NCBI GenBank assembly: GCA_007693595.1
Contig: REDI01000050.1
Coordinates: 124,001-188,000 of the forward strand
Source: Deltaproteobacteria bacterium
GTDB taxonomy: Bacteria > Myxococcota_A > UBA796 > GCA-2862545
DNA length: 64,000 nucleotides
Reading direction: 5' to 3'
Position 1 is the stretch's first letter. Each line of letters opens with the position of its first letter. The position numbers were made by a program, and so were the translations under genes. This document shows, in pieces, positions 34,101 to 41,848 of the stretch. The notes under the pieces are model-generated. The model did not search any database. It was not told where the DNA came from and saw only the letters and a list, made by a program, of their open reading frames with translations.

Positions 34101-35124
34101 TCGCCCCCTCCGGGGGTGCACCACCCTGCGCTATGAGTACGACCACCTGGGGAACGAAGCGCTCTTTCGATGTGAAGACGGGAGTGGGCGGCCCGCCCTC
34201 CTACCGGGCATCCAAGCCTATGGGCTCGAGCGCCGACACGACCACCACAGCCGCGAGATCGAGTCCAGGGCACTCGATCGAGACGGCCGACTGATGGCGA
34301 CCCCCACCGGGGTGGCCCGTTTCCTTCGCCGTTATGAGGGGGCGAACCCGATGTGGTCGGTGATCGAGATGTACGATGCGCAGGAGCAGCCCTTTCAGCT
34401 TGCGAACGGGGTCTTCCGGACCGAGCGGACCTTCGACGCCTTCGGGCGCGTTCAGACCCAGCGCACTTTGAACCTCGAAGGGGAGCTGGTCGTCGGGATC
34501 ACGCCTGCCTGCGCCGAGGTGCACTTCACCTATCGCGTCCGCGAGGAGCCCACCGAGATGCTCTGCTTCGATGCAGAGGGTCGACCGTCGACCGAGGTGC
34601 CCCATCTCACGGAGTGGACCTACGACGAAGCGGGACGCATCCGATCTCACCGCTTCCTCGACGATCGAGGGCGCGAGGCGGAGGGGGCCGAAGGGTGGAG
34701 TGAGAAGCTCTACTTCTACGATCGAAGAGGGACCCTCGCCATGGAGTCCTGGCGAGCGGTGGGCGGAGGGTGCGGCTTGTTTCAGGGCGAGGTCTGTGCC
34801 CGTCGCCTCTTGGTGGACGAGGCGGGAGCCCCAGTGCGCGAGACCTTTCTCGACGAGCAGGACGCGCCCCTCGCCCCGACCTCGCTTGGCTACGCGGTGG
34901 TGGAGCTGTCGCGCGACGGTTCGGGGCGCGTGATGCAGCGACGGTTCTTCAGCGCCGCGGAGGCGCCAGCGATCGATCGCGAGTCGGGGGCGCACCGGAT
35001 CGTCTATCGCTACGATCTTGCCGGCGAGATCGAGAGCGAGGAGCGCTTCGACCTCGACGGGGAGTCGATCACCACGCAAGCCTCGGAAGCGGGCTCAAGA
35101 CCGACCGAGCCCTCCGCGGACTGA
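31171..35124 (+). CDS. Transmembrane Ser/Thr protein kinase with a large RHS-like repeat domain
   Basis: 1317 residues. An N-terminal Hanks-type kinase (~10-285) is complete: GEGGMGTVY loop, Lys40, HRDLKPANVLL with Asp130, DFG at 151 and GTPGYMAPEQ. A Ser/Pro/Gly-rich linker (~325-375) leads to one transmembrane helix (~381-400). The rest is extracytoplasmic: after ~135 residues come about 24 repeats of ~32 residues (~538-1300) with a YDxxGRL...GEP...G rhythm, related in style to RHS/YD repeats. No PASTA domain. The ATG at 31171 places the kinase at the N-terminus as usual. Likely senses an outside ligand or binds a wall or surface component. Stands alone; substrates unknown. Confidence 0.93.
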   Translation: MLQPGAIVERYRIVRSLGEGGMGTVYLVRHEQLGTRRALKILHLTRPSIADRLLREGQVQAQLQHPNVVSVLDVLNHRGMPALLMEFVEGPNLQQARRSIPLSLDAVDSLARDMLRGVGAAHGRGWVHRDLKPANVLLALSEDGVLAKVTDFGLAKILIGGESGETRSGVTMGTPGYMAPEQLRDSATVDVRADVFSLGCVLYELLAGQPPFEDPDPVEVIRKVCDGIYVGLDQVRPELPTRMTHAVHQALQVDREDRPFDALALLSLWESDTTLRSSAFRLTEIEALRELVPMDEGADPEPPSGGWSAGSDASPMTWAGGMEPPDVGSGSGGSSSPETWHEAPDSRSTSSLSSSPVSSSLSTPSVSSSLPPPATGRGVRRWGVWGLVLAAVGVSVGGLWWGLSSGEQPAWALRWGPEGLRADITLPRHVEHQPHLLVMGSPDRVRAGRVVTSAGYPAEHDLDASLFALELGHGVWAEVWQEGAAHLIYRSAAGLTLHQVRLEPGEGELRLVHLGPEGEPERSVKGSFPELLGGVFQHVLRFDRQGRLIQLRTQGPDGEPMRADDATYGRDFLYDDQDRLVERVAVGFDGMPSPDRRGIVTHRTLYQGDGRMPSQIQTLGMGGVAVVGPAGVEQEHRRYDDQGRLIERRGARAGDPSPLLPWVCPILRFEYAAERVIVRCLDGEGEPAWSSAGWSAREITVDARGYVVHEASYGTKGEPVNNSFGFASASREVDDRGYLSAFGPLRGADGEPVLHREQGYNARRWNHDDRGLVVLSITEGIEGDPTTFYRGWAMIRRTYDRWGRLVREVGLDPMGQPVSGLEGYAGRVLDVDERGRARSITFLDAAEQPAPNRDGVTRYVRDFDDRDNLVARTAFGTQGEPTWDRRRGTVKERHVYDELDQEVRTARFGLSGEPVNGADGWHERLQSYDSRGNVIESRFLTVEGELVPQEPLGGRIHRERFDLASRVIAFEAFDERGRPLRGCTTLRYEYDHLGNEALFRCEDGSGRPALLPGIQAYGLERRHDHHSREIESRALDRDGRLMATPTGVARFLRRYEGANPMWSVIEMYDAQEQPFQLANGVFRTERTFDAFGRVQTQRTLNLEGELVVGITPACAEVHFTYRVREEPTEMLCFDAEGRPSTEVPHLTEWTYDEAGRIRSHRFLDDRGREAEGAEGWSEKLYFYDRRGTLAMESWRAVGGGCGLFQGEVCARRLLVDEAGAPVRETFLDEQDAPLAPTSLGYAVVELSRDGSGRVMQRRFFSAAEAPAIDRESGAHRIVYRYDLAGEIESEERFDLDGESITTQASEAGSRPTEPSAD

Positions 35125-35161
35125 GGGGGCCAAGGGAGCGGCTCTGAAGAGAGGGGAACCC

Positions 35162-35479
35162 TTAGAACGGGCGCCGGATCGTTTGTTTGGCACGGCGCTT
35201 CTTGCGCTCGATCTCACGCTTTTTCTGCTGCGCGTCCCGCGCCTTCTGCTGGGCGCTGCGCGCGTCCGACGTGTCTTTTTTGGCTTTCTTGTCCTTCTTG
35301 TCGGATTTGGCTTCGTCGTCGTCCTCGGCTTCGTCGTCGTCTGCCTCTTCGGAGGAATCACTGGGCTCCGCGCTGTACGCGGGCGCTGCGCCCATGGCGA
35401 GGAAGAGGAGCAGGGTCGCGGTGGACGCATTGGCTCGTCCGACGGTGCTTTGGAGGAGGGGGATGGGCTTCAGCTTCAT
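35162..35479 (-). CDS. Small exported low-complexity protein
   Basis: 105 residues. A signal peptide (hydrophobic ~20-34, cleavage likely after AYSA) is followed by an acidic Asp/Glu block (~39-56), a Lys/Asp block and a very basic Arg/Lys/Gln tail. Such a charge-split, disordered mature region has no catalytic fold. The ATG at 35479 has CGAGG-like sequence upstream. It converges with the Ser/Thr kinase gene, 37 bases apart. Function unknown. Confidence 0.6.
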   Translation of the reverse strand: MKLKPIPLLQSTVGRANASTATLLLFLAMGAAPAYSAEPSDSSEEADDDEAEDDDEAKSDKKDKKAKKDTSDARSAQQKARDAQQKKREIERKKRRAKQTIRRPF

Positions 35480-35606
35480 GGCGACCTCGGGAATCGTAAG
35501 GGATAGGGGAGGGTAGCATGGGTCTAACCCCGGTCGCTCACCGCGCCTCCGTGGACGGCGCGGTGAGGGAGATCTGCGCCGAGGTGTGCTCTGGGCGAGG
35601 TTATTG

Positions 35607-36839
35607 TCATCTTGACCAAAACCTCACCACGTCTTCGGGACGCTCCCCAGGGTGGAGGAGAGTGAGGTTCTGGCCCCGGTGCCCATAGGTGGGGGGCAAG
35701 GCGCGCGAGCAGTGCCTCGACCACATCGAGAGGGTGTAGGCTCCGACATCGCGGATCAGCAGGAGATCGCCAGGGCGTGCAGGGGGTAGAGGCCGTCCGC
35801 GCGCGATGAGATCCCCCGCGAAGCAGAGCGGTCCACCGACGGAGGTCGGGCGGGGCTCTCCGAGTCGGGGGTTGCCCTGTGGATCGAGCACCGCGAGCTC
35901 GTGATCCCAGTCTTGGCTGGCGTAGACTCGGCGCAAGAGGAGGTCCGCGCCGAGGTGGCAGGTGATGAGGGGCTCTCCGTTGAGCTCCTTGACGAACTCG
36001 ATCCTGGACAGGGCCCAGCCGCAGCCGGCGTGCAACGATCGCCCGAGCTCGGTCAGCAAGGTGAGCTCTCCCCAGGCGGCGGTCTCGCGCAGCGCTTCCG
36101 CCCACTGGCCGACGGTCGGAGGCTCGGGATCTTGGTCCGTGTACCGTACCGGAAGGCCTCCACCGACATCCAGCCAGGACAGGCCAAGCTCCACGGCGAC
36201 CTCGGCGGTGGCGCGCGCGGCGGCGCTGAGCAGCTCAAGGCCGCAACCTTGGGATCCGGTGTGGACGTGCAAGCCCGAGATGAAGGGATATTGCTCGATG
36301 AGGTAGGGGGCGACCACCAAGGGCACCCCGAACTTGCTGCTCCGACCCACGGTGCTGGTCATGCCTATCCGCCCCGCGCCAACGCCGGGGTTCACCCGAA
36401 GGCCGATCCGGGCTCGGCCTGGAGCGCCCAGGGCCGCGAGGCGGGCGAGCTCCCCCTCGCTGTCCGCGTTCACCCAGAGCCCCAGCGCGAGGGCTTCGGC
36501 GAGCTCGGCGTCGGTCTTGGCGGGGCCATCGAAGATGAGGCGATCGGGCGGGCAGCCTGCGGCGAGGGCGAGCTGGACCTCTTCGAAGGAGGCGGCCTCG
36601 AGCCCAGCCCCCCCCTCGACCAGCACACGGAGGACCTCGACGAGGGGGTTGGCCTTGATCGCGACGCCGTGCAGCGTGTCGGCGGGGAAGGCCCCTTGGA
36701 GGAGCGAGAGGTGATCGTCGAGCCGATCGAGATCGTGGAAGAGGGCGGCGCGGGTGTGAGGCCCCCAGACGCCTGCGGCCGTTGCAGCCCGGACGAGGTT
36801 TGGGATCTCGGTCATAGGGACACGGCTTGCCCAGTTCAT
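35607..36839 (-). CDS. DAP-decarboxylase-like PLP enzyme (fold type III)
   Basis: 410 residues resembling LysA/ornithine-type decarboxylases. PLP Lys62 is in HGVAIKANP; SSKFGVP, LHVHTGSQ, DVGGGLPVRYT and ELGRSLHAG supply the phosphate and barrel motifs. Near the C-terminus CFAGD and GAYTLSMWSRHCSR correspond to the partner-subunit Cys and Tyr regions. The canonical EPGR is ELGR and the SMxxxYN region reads SMWSRHCS, so the substrate may not be diaminopimelate. The ATG at 36839 overlaps the upstream stop (ATGA). Third gene of an operon with a fold-type I PLP enzyme and a Kdo transferase/LpxK fusion. No other lysine genes adjoin it. Confidence 0.85.
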   Translation of the reverse strand: MNWASRVPMTEIPNLVRAATAAGVWGPHTRAALFHDLDRLDDHLSLLQGAFPADTLHGVAIKANPLVEVLRVLVEGGAGLEAASFEEVQLALAAGCPPDRLIFDGPAKTDAELAEALALGLWVNADSEGELARLAALGAPGRARIGLRVNPGVGAGRIGMTSTVGRSSKFGVPLVVAPYLIEQYPFISGLHVHTGSQGCGLELLSAAARATAEVAVELGLSWLDVGGGLPVRYTDQDPEPPTVGQWAEALRETAAWGELTLLTELGRSLHAGCGWALSRIEFVKELNGEPLITCHLGADLLLRRVYASQDWDHELAVLDPQGNPRLGEPRPTSVGGPLCFAGDLIARGRPLPPARPGDLLLIRDVGAYTLSMWSRHCSRALPPTYGHRGQNLTLLHPGERPEDVVRFWSR

Positions 36840-38314
36840 GAGGACTCCGTAGCGGAGAGGTGGGCGCCGCTTCGCACGAGCCCTTCGAGGCGCTCTCGGA
36901 GGACCCCGAGATGCTCGCGAAACCACGCAGCGCCTGCATCGGGATCGCGGGCGCGCTCGATCACGAGCTGTGCCCCCAAGGCCACGCGAAGGACGGCCGG
37001 AGCCTCGTCGGTCGGCGGCCCCAGCGCGACGGGCTGACCGAGGTGGAAGCGCGGGGTCGGACCGCGAGGATCGTCGAGGTGCGCGTGGAGGCGACGCAGG
37101 GCGGGGGCGGGGAGAGGCTCGGAGTTGGCGATGACGTGGAAGCCGAAGACCGAGGGATAGGCCCCGAGCCCGGTGACGAGGTGGTGGACGGGGGGCAGCG
37201 GCACGTCGATCTGCAAGATCTCGGAGGGGCCGAAGCGCTCGAGTACGGCGCTGGCGAAGGTGTGATAGACCCGTCCTCGCTTTTGGGGAGGGATCGCGTG
37301 GTAGCGCGTGATCTGCTCCAGCGCGGCGATCCAGCGGAGCAAGAGCCCCGGGTTGTGCTCGACGCGCAGCGCGTCGCGGGCGGCGGTCCAGTGCGGCGGG
37401 AGGTCTGAGCGCGCCGTCCAGGCCTGAAGCCCCGCGGGGAGGGCTGGGGGGGGGTGGCGCTGCGGGAGACAGAGCACACCCGAGAAGGGGGGGCCGGAGT
37501 AGAACTTGGAGCCGGTGAACAGGACGATGAAGCCCCGCCGCAGGGCGTTGCGCACGTCGTGGGGAGCCACGCGCCCCTGCGCGGCGTCGACGAGCACCAC
37601 CACCCGCTCGCCTCGCTCGCGCACCAGGGACTCCGCGAGTCGGAGCGAGGGGGCGCGCAGTCCGGTCTTGCTGTGCGCGACCAGATGCACGATGACCCGT
37701 GCGCCTTCGGCGAGGGCCGCCTGGACTCGAGAGCGGACTCGCTCGTCGATCTCGTCGGGTGAGAGCCGCTCCCCAGCCCTGTCGCGAAGGTAGAGCGGCT
37801 CCGCCGAGCAGCGCCCACTGAGCCCGGCGACCGGGGCCCCTACCTCGGCGGGGCCCCCGTGAGGGGTCAGGGGGTTGAAGACCTCGCCTCGCGCGGCGGC
37901 GAGCGTGCCACCCCCGAGCTCGCTCGCCCCGACCACGACGTGATGGACGGGCGCGTCGTCTCGCAGGCACAGCGCGCTGACCAGGTAGACCGCGTCCGTC
38001 CCTGAGGGGGTCAACACCAGCTCGGACTCTGGGCCGAGCCCCAGCAGCCTCGCCAGGCGCTCCCGGATCTCGTGGGCGGCCGCGTGCAGGGCGTCGCTAG
38101 GGTCGGCCTCGCGCCTCCATCCCTCGAGCGCGAGCTGGGCGGCACGGAAGGCGCCTTGTGTGGGCCAGGAGGCGGTGCAGGAGCCCAGCGCGACCCCGGA
38201 GCGAGGTGTGGTCGTGGTTCGATACTTGGTGAGGCCCGTATGGGGGTCGGGCACCTGGCGACCATCGCCCCCCGCGGCCATCCAGCTGGCGAGGTCGGCG
38301 GAGAGGTCGATCAT
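36836..38314 (-). CDS. PLP-dependent class V aminotransferase-like enzyme
   Basis: 492 residues, fold type I. LTPSGTDAVYLVSAL near residue 100 forms the cofactor phosphate site, VLVDAAQGRVAP supplies the Asp that contacts the PLP nitrogen, and Lys270 in FTGSKFYSGPP is the Schiff-base lysine. This is the cysteine-desulfurase/aminotransferase class V layout, but without a recognisable desulfurase Cys loop, so amino transfer, elimination or decarboxylation are all possible. Start ATG at 38314 overlaps the stop of the Kdo transferase/LpxK gene, and its own stop overlaps the next PLP enzyme. The pair probably acts in sequence on one amino-acid substrate. Confidence 0.8.
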   Translation of the reverse strand: MIDLSADLASWMAAGGDGRQVPDPHTGLTKYRTTTTPRSGVALGSCTASWPTQGAFRAAQLALEGWRREADPSDALHAAAHEIRERLARLLGLGPESELVLTPSGTDAVYLVSALCLRDDAPVHHVVVGASELGGGTLAAARGEVFNPLTPHGGPAEVGAPVAGLSGRCSAEPLYLRDRAGERLSPDEIDERVRSRVQAALAEGARVIVHLVAHSKTGLRAPSLRLAESLVRERGERVVVLVDAAQGRVAPHDVRNALRRGFIVLFTGSKFYSGPPFSGVLCLPQRHPPPALPAGLQAWTARSDLPPHWTAARDALRVEHNPGLLLRWIAALEQITRYHAIPPQKRGRVYHTFASAVLERFGPSEILQIDVPLPPVHHLVTGLGAYPSVFGFHVIANSEPLPAPALRRLHAHLDDPRGPTPRFHLGQPVALGPPTDEAPAVLRVALGAQLVIERARDPDAGAAWFREHLGVLRERLEGLVRSGAHLSATESS

Positions 38315-40386
38315 GGGCGCTCCTTCGGGTCGAAGGGGGAGCGTATCGGGCCGAGCGGCCACGCGCCGCGCAGCTCGACCTCTCGCCAGTAGACTTGTGC
38401 TCGGAGCTCTGGTGGCAGCCGCGCGGCGTCCTTCGCGGAGGTGACGATCGCGGCGCTGGTTCTCAGGAGGTCCCGTACCTGGGCCTCGATCGGTGCGTGG
38501 TCCGGCCGGCGTACGACCTTGTGGATGAGTGGGCCCTCGCGCAGCGCGACCAGGGCGGCCCCTGGGGACCCGACCCCCAGGATGGCGACAGCCACCGGCG
38601 GTGGGTCGGAGAGAGCTTCGCCCCGATGCCACGGGCCAGCGTGGGCGCTGAGGACCGCGCAGGGCAGGCCGGACCGAGGAACAGGGCCCTCCCCGACCGC
38701 CAGAAGGGCGGTCGCGTGGGGGGGCACGGCTGGACCGCGCCGCTCTCCGGCAGGAAAGGGGCCTCGTCCGCCCGGACAGCGCTGGTCGATCACCGCCAGG
38801 ATCTCGTCGAAGGCGAGGGTCCGAAGCCGCAGGCCGTCCTCTACGACCACCGCCGTGCACCCTGACGCGATCAAGGCCCGGCAAGCTCGCCGCCGGTCGG
38901 GGGAAGCCGCGACGCGGAACCCGGCGAGGGCGAGGCGCGCCCCCTCATCCCCTAGCCAACGGGCCTCCTGGCGATGCTCCGAGAGGAAGACCCCCCGACG
39001 GGGCCCACCGAGTAGGGTGCGCCCGTGGCCCCGGACGGCGATCCCGACGCGGTGCCCTTGCGCTTTGAGGTGGCGGGCGGCCCACGCCGCGGCGGCGGTC
39101 TTGTAGCTGCCGCGGACGTTGGCGGAGCCGACCGCGAGGATGGCGGCGTCGAGGCGCTGGGGGAGGCCTCGGGGGGCGCGGGGTCGGAAGAGGGGGGCGA
39201 GGGGCCGGGCCCAGGGGCGGGGCGCGTGCTCGGGAGCCGGCGGGCCCTGCAGCCAGGGCTCGAGGGCCTGGGTGATCCGCGCTCCGGCCCCCGAGAGGGG
39301 GCGGGGGGCGCTCGGGGCTTCGAGCGCGCGCTCCAGGGCCTCGGGGAGGGACGTCCGATCGGCGGGCAAGGCTGCCTGGAAGGCCTCGGGGTGGCTCCAG
39401 GTGTGCGGACCCGCGAGCACGACCGCCCCCCCACGAAGTGCCTCGGCCGGGCTGTGCCCCCCGATCTTGGCGTCGAAGGTGCCGCCGATGAAGGCGACCT
39501 TCGCTACGCTCAGCACGCCCGCGAGCTCGCCCAGGCTGTCGAGGAGCAGCACGGGGGCCGTTGCAGGTCCTCTTAGGGTCGAGCGGCGTTGCACCGAGAC
39601 CCCTGCTTGATGGAGGGCCTCGAAGCAGGCCTCGAAGCGGTCGGGGTGGCGGGGCGCGATCACGACCCGGCGGCTGGGGGCCACGGCCTGCGCCGCGCGA
39701 ACCAGGGCGAGCTCTTCGTCCAGGCTGCGGGTACTGACCCCGACGATCGCGCCCTGGAGACCGCCGAGAGGGGGCGGAGGTAGAGGGCGGTCCGCTTTGA
39801 GGTCGCCCAGGACCACGACCGGCAGCCCAGCCCTGCGCAAGGCCTCGGCCTCGCGCTCGCCCCTCGCCGCGATCGCCCTCAGGCCTCGGCGCCAGCCGGA
39901 GAACGCGCGGCGGCCGGGCCGGGCCTGCACCCCGAGGACCGGGACCTCCGCGCGATGGGCGAGCGCTGCGAGGGAGGGCCACCAAGCGCCCTCCACGAAG
40001 ACCACAGCTCGCGGGCGAGCCTCGGCCCACAGCGGCGCCAGGGTCCAGGGGTGGTCGACGGGTCGGGCGGTCGCGACCGCGAGAGGGTAGGGGCGCACGG
40101 CGCGCCGCGCAGCCTGAGCGCCGGTGTCGGTGTCTGCGCTCAGCAGGACTGGGCCCTGGAGGTGGGGCAAGAGGGCTTCGGCGGCCGCGACCTCGCCCAC
40201 CGAGCTCGCGACGATCCAGATAGAGCCGGGCAGGCAAGGGGCGCTCGAGAGCCCCCATCGCTCTCCCATATCGGCGCGCAGCCTGGGATGAAGGAAGTGC
40301 ACCACACCCCAGGCCGGAAGCAGGGGAGTCGCGAGCGTCTCGGCGATGGCGGCGAGCCTGTCGAGGGCTCCGAGCTCGTTGCGCAT
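38311..40386 (-). CDS. Kdo transferase (WaaA/KdtA)-tetraacyldisaccharide 4'-kinase (LpxK) fusion
   Basis: 691 residues joining two consecutive lipid A/Kdo enzymes. The N-terminal half (~1-400) is a GT30 glycosyltransferase: GERWG with the likely base Glu, SSVGEVAAAEALLP, TDTGAQAA, IAPRHPDRF, DSLGELAGVLSVAKVAFIGGTF and GGHSPAEAL. The C-terminal part (~415-691) is LpxK-like: DAAILAVGS, VAVRGHGR-type strand, LGDEGARLAL, VVVEDGLR and PAGERRGP. The LpxK P-loop is altered, reading VRGSYKTA around Lys429 where GGxGKTP is expected. It may use ATP in a modified way or be inactive. ATG at 40386; an in-frame GTG lies at 40392. First of three overlapping genes. Confidence 0.88.
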   Translation of the reverse strand: MRNELGALDRLAAIAETLATPLLPAWGVVHFLHPRLRADMGERWGLSSAPCLPGSIWIVASSVGEVAAAEALLPHLQGPVLLSADTDTGAQAARRAVRPYPLAVATARPVDHPWTLAPLWAEARPRAVVFVEGAWWPSLAALAHRAEVPVLGVQARPGRRAFSGWRRGLRAIAARGEREAEALRRAGLPVVVLGDLKADRPLPPPPLGGLQGAIVGVSTRSLDEELALVRAAQAVAPSRRVVIAPRHPDRFEACFEALHQAGVSVQRRSTLRGPATAPVLLLDSLGELAGVLSVAKVAFIGGTFDAKIGGHSPAEALRGGAVVLAGPHTWSHPEAFQAALPADRTSLPEALERALEAPSAPRPLSGAGARITQALEPWLQGPPAPEHAPRPWARPLAPLFRPRAPRGLPQRLDAAILAVGSANVRGSYKTAAAAWAARHLKAQGHRVGIAVRGHGRTLLGGPRRGVFLSEHRQEARWLGDEGARLALAGFRVAASPDRRRACRALIASGCTAVVVEDGLRLRTLAFDEILAVIDQRCPGGRGPFPAGERRGPAVPPHATALLAVGEGPVPRSGLPCAVLSAHAGPWHRGEALSDPPPVAVAILGVGSPGAALVALREGPLIHKVVRRPDHAPIEAQVRDLLRTSAAIVTSAKDAARLPPELRAQVYWREVELRGAWPLGPIRSPFDPKERP

Positions 40387-40477
40387 AAGCACTCGCTAAC
40401 CCGCGCGGGCACCGTCGGGCTCAGGAGCCGGACCTGGGTTAGACCCATCCCGTTCGGTCGAGCGACGGGGAGGTCCT

Positions 40478-41848
40478 TTGGCACGCAGCGAGCGCATGTC
40501 TACCTTCGACGCGGCGTGGCTTCAGATGGACAGCCCCGAGAACCCCATGGTCATCACGGGGGTCCTCTGGCTCGACCGTCCGCTTCGCTACGCCGATCTC
40601 TCGGATCTTCTCTCCCAGCGTCTCATCGGGCCCTATCCTCGCTTTCGGCAGCGGGTGGTCTATGGGGTGCTCGGCGAGCCTCGGTGGGCGGTCGACCCCA
40701 AGTTCGATCTAAGACTTCATCTGCACCATATCGGGCTGCCCGCGCCGGGGGGGCAGCCCGCCCTTCAGAACCTGGTCAGCCAGCTCTTGAGCAGCCCGCT
40801 CGAGATGTCCAGGTCCCCGTGGCAGATCCACCTGGTCGATGGCTACCTGGGTGGCAGCGCCATCATCGCCAGGCTCCACCACGCGCTCGCCGATGGGATC
40901 TCGCTCGCGCGGGTGCTGCTCTCGCTGGCCGACGAGGTCGACGATGTCACCCTCGACGCCGAACCTGGCTCCACCGAGGAGCCCTCCTCGATGCGCAGCG
41001 TGCTCCGCGACCCTGCGAGCGCGGGAGAGAAGCTGCTCGACCTGGGGCGCAGCCTGCGCAACGAGCCCGATCGGGTCTTCGACGTCGCGCGTCAGGGCGG
41101 CACGACCGCCGCCGTCGTCGGCCGCCTCCTCACCATGAGCGATGACCCCCCCACGCCCCTCAAGGGTGAGCTCGGACCCCTCAAGCGAGCGGTGTGGAGC
41201 AGCGGGGCTCCCCTCGCCGAGATCAAGAGCCTCGCCCGCCGTCTTCACGGCACGGTGAACGACGTGCTGCTCTACGCGCTCGCCTGCGCCCTGGGTCGTT
41301 ACCTTCGTCAGCGCGGGACTCCCCAGCGCGAGGTGCGTACCCTGGTCCCGGTCAACCTTCGACCCGCCGACAAGCCCGTCAGCCGCGACCTAGGCAACCA
41401 CTTCGGCATGGTCTTCGTGCCGCTTCCGGTGGACCACCTACCTCCAAAGCAGCGCTTCGACGAGGTCCGCCGCCGTATGAAGGCGCTCAAGGACAGCACG
41501 GAGCCCGCGCTGACTTACGCCTTGCTCAACGCCGTCGGTCGGACCCCTCTCCAGTTCGAGAAGCTCTTTACCGATAGTTTTGGCGCCAAGGCGAGCTTGA
41601 TCACGACCAACGTGCCGGGCCCGACGGCGCCGCTTCACTTGGCTGGGGCCGAGCTTCGGGGCGTGCTGTTCTGGGTGCCTCAGTCCGCAGGGGTGAGCTT
41701 GGGGGTCAGCCTCTTCTCGTACGCGGGCACCGTGTGGTGGGGGGTCAGCGCGGATGCTGGACGGATCCCCGATCCCGAGGCGCTGGTTGAGGGCATGAGC
41801 GACGCCCTCGACCAGCTTCGGAGCAGTCTCAACGACGGATCATGCTGA
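40478..41848 (+). CDS. Wax ester synthase/diacylglycerol acyltransferase (WS/DGAT)
   Basis: 456-residue acyl-CoA-dependent acyltransferase making wax esters or triacylglycerol, membrane-associated. Family features: FDAAWLQMDSPENPM at the N-terminus, PRFRQRVV, the active-site HHxxxDG as HHALADG (His134, His135, Asp139), LARRLHGTVNDVLLYALA, VPVNLRPAD and TTNVPGP. The start is the TTG at 40478 with GGGGAGG four to five bases upstream; an ATG at 40496 is the alternative. Divergent from the Kdo transferase operon, convergent with the PYP-like gene. Suggests storage-lipid formation. Confidence 0.93.
   Translation: MARSERMSTFDAAWLQMDSPENPMVITGVLWLDRPLRYADLSDLLSQRLIGPYPRFRQRVVYGVLGEPRWAVDPKFDLRLHLHHIGLPAPGGQPALQNLVSQLLSSPLEMSRSPWQIHLVDGYLGGSAIIARLHHALADGISLARVLLSLADEVDDVTLDAEPGSTEEPSSMRSVLRDPASAGEKLLDLGRSLRNEPDRVFDVARQGGTTAAVVGRLLTMSDDPPTPLKGELGPLKRAVWSSGAPLAEIKSLARRLHGTVNDVLLYALACALGRYLRQRGTPQREVRTLVPVNLRPADKPVSRDLGNHFGMVFVPLPVDHLPPKQRFDEVRRRMKALKDSTEPALTYALLNAVGRTPLQFEKLFTDSFGAKASLITTNVPGPTAPLHLAGAELRGVLFWVPQSAGVSLGVSLFSYAGTVWWGVSADAGRIPDPEALVEGMSDALDQLRSSLNDGSC

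Noticed and set aside
32575-34146. 523-codon open frame on the minus strand within the Ser/Thr kinase gene
   Set aside because: Mirror of the repeat domain; no start signal, no domain, and the plus-strand repeats clearly show which frame is coding.
36840-37970. N-terminal extension of the decarboxylase-like gene
   Set aside because: Arg/Pro-rich shadow of the class V aminotransferase-like gene; the ATGA overlap at 36839 gives the family-length protein.
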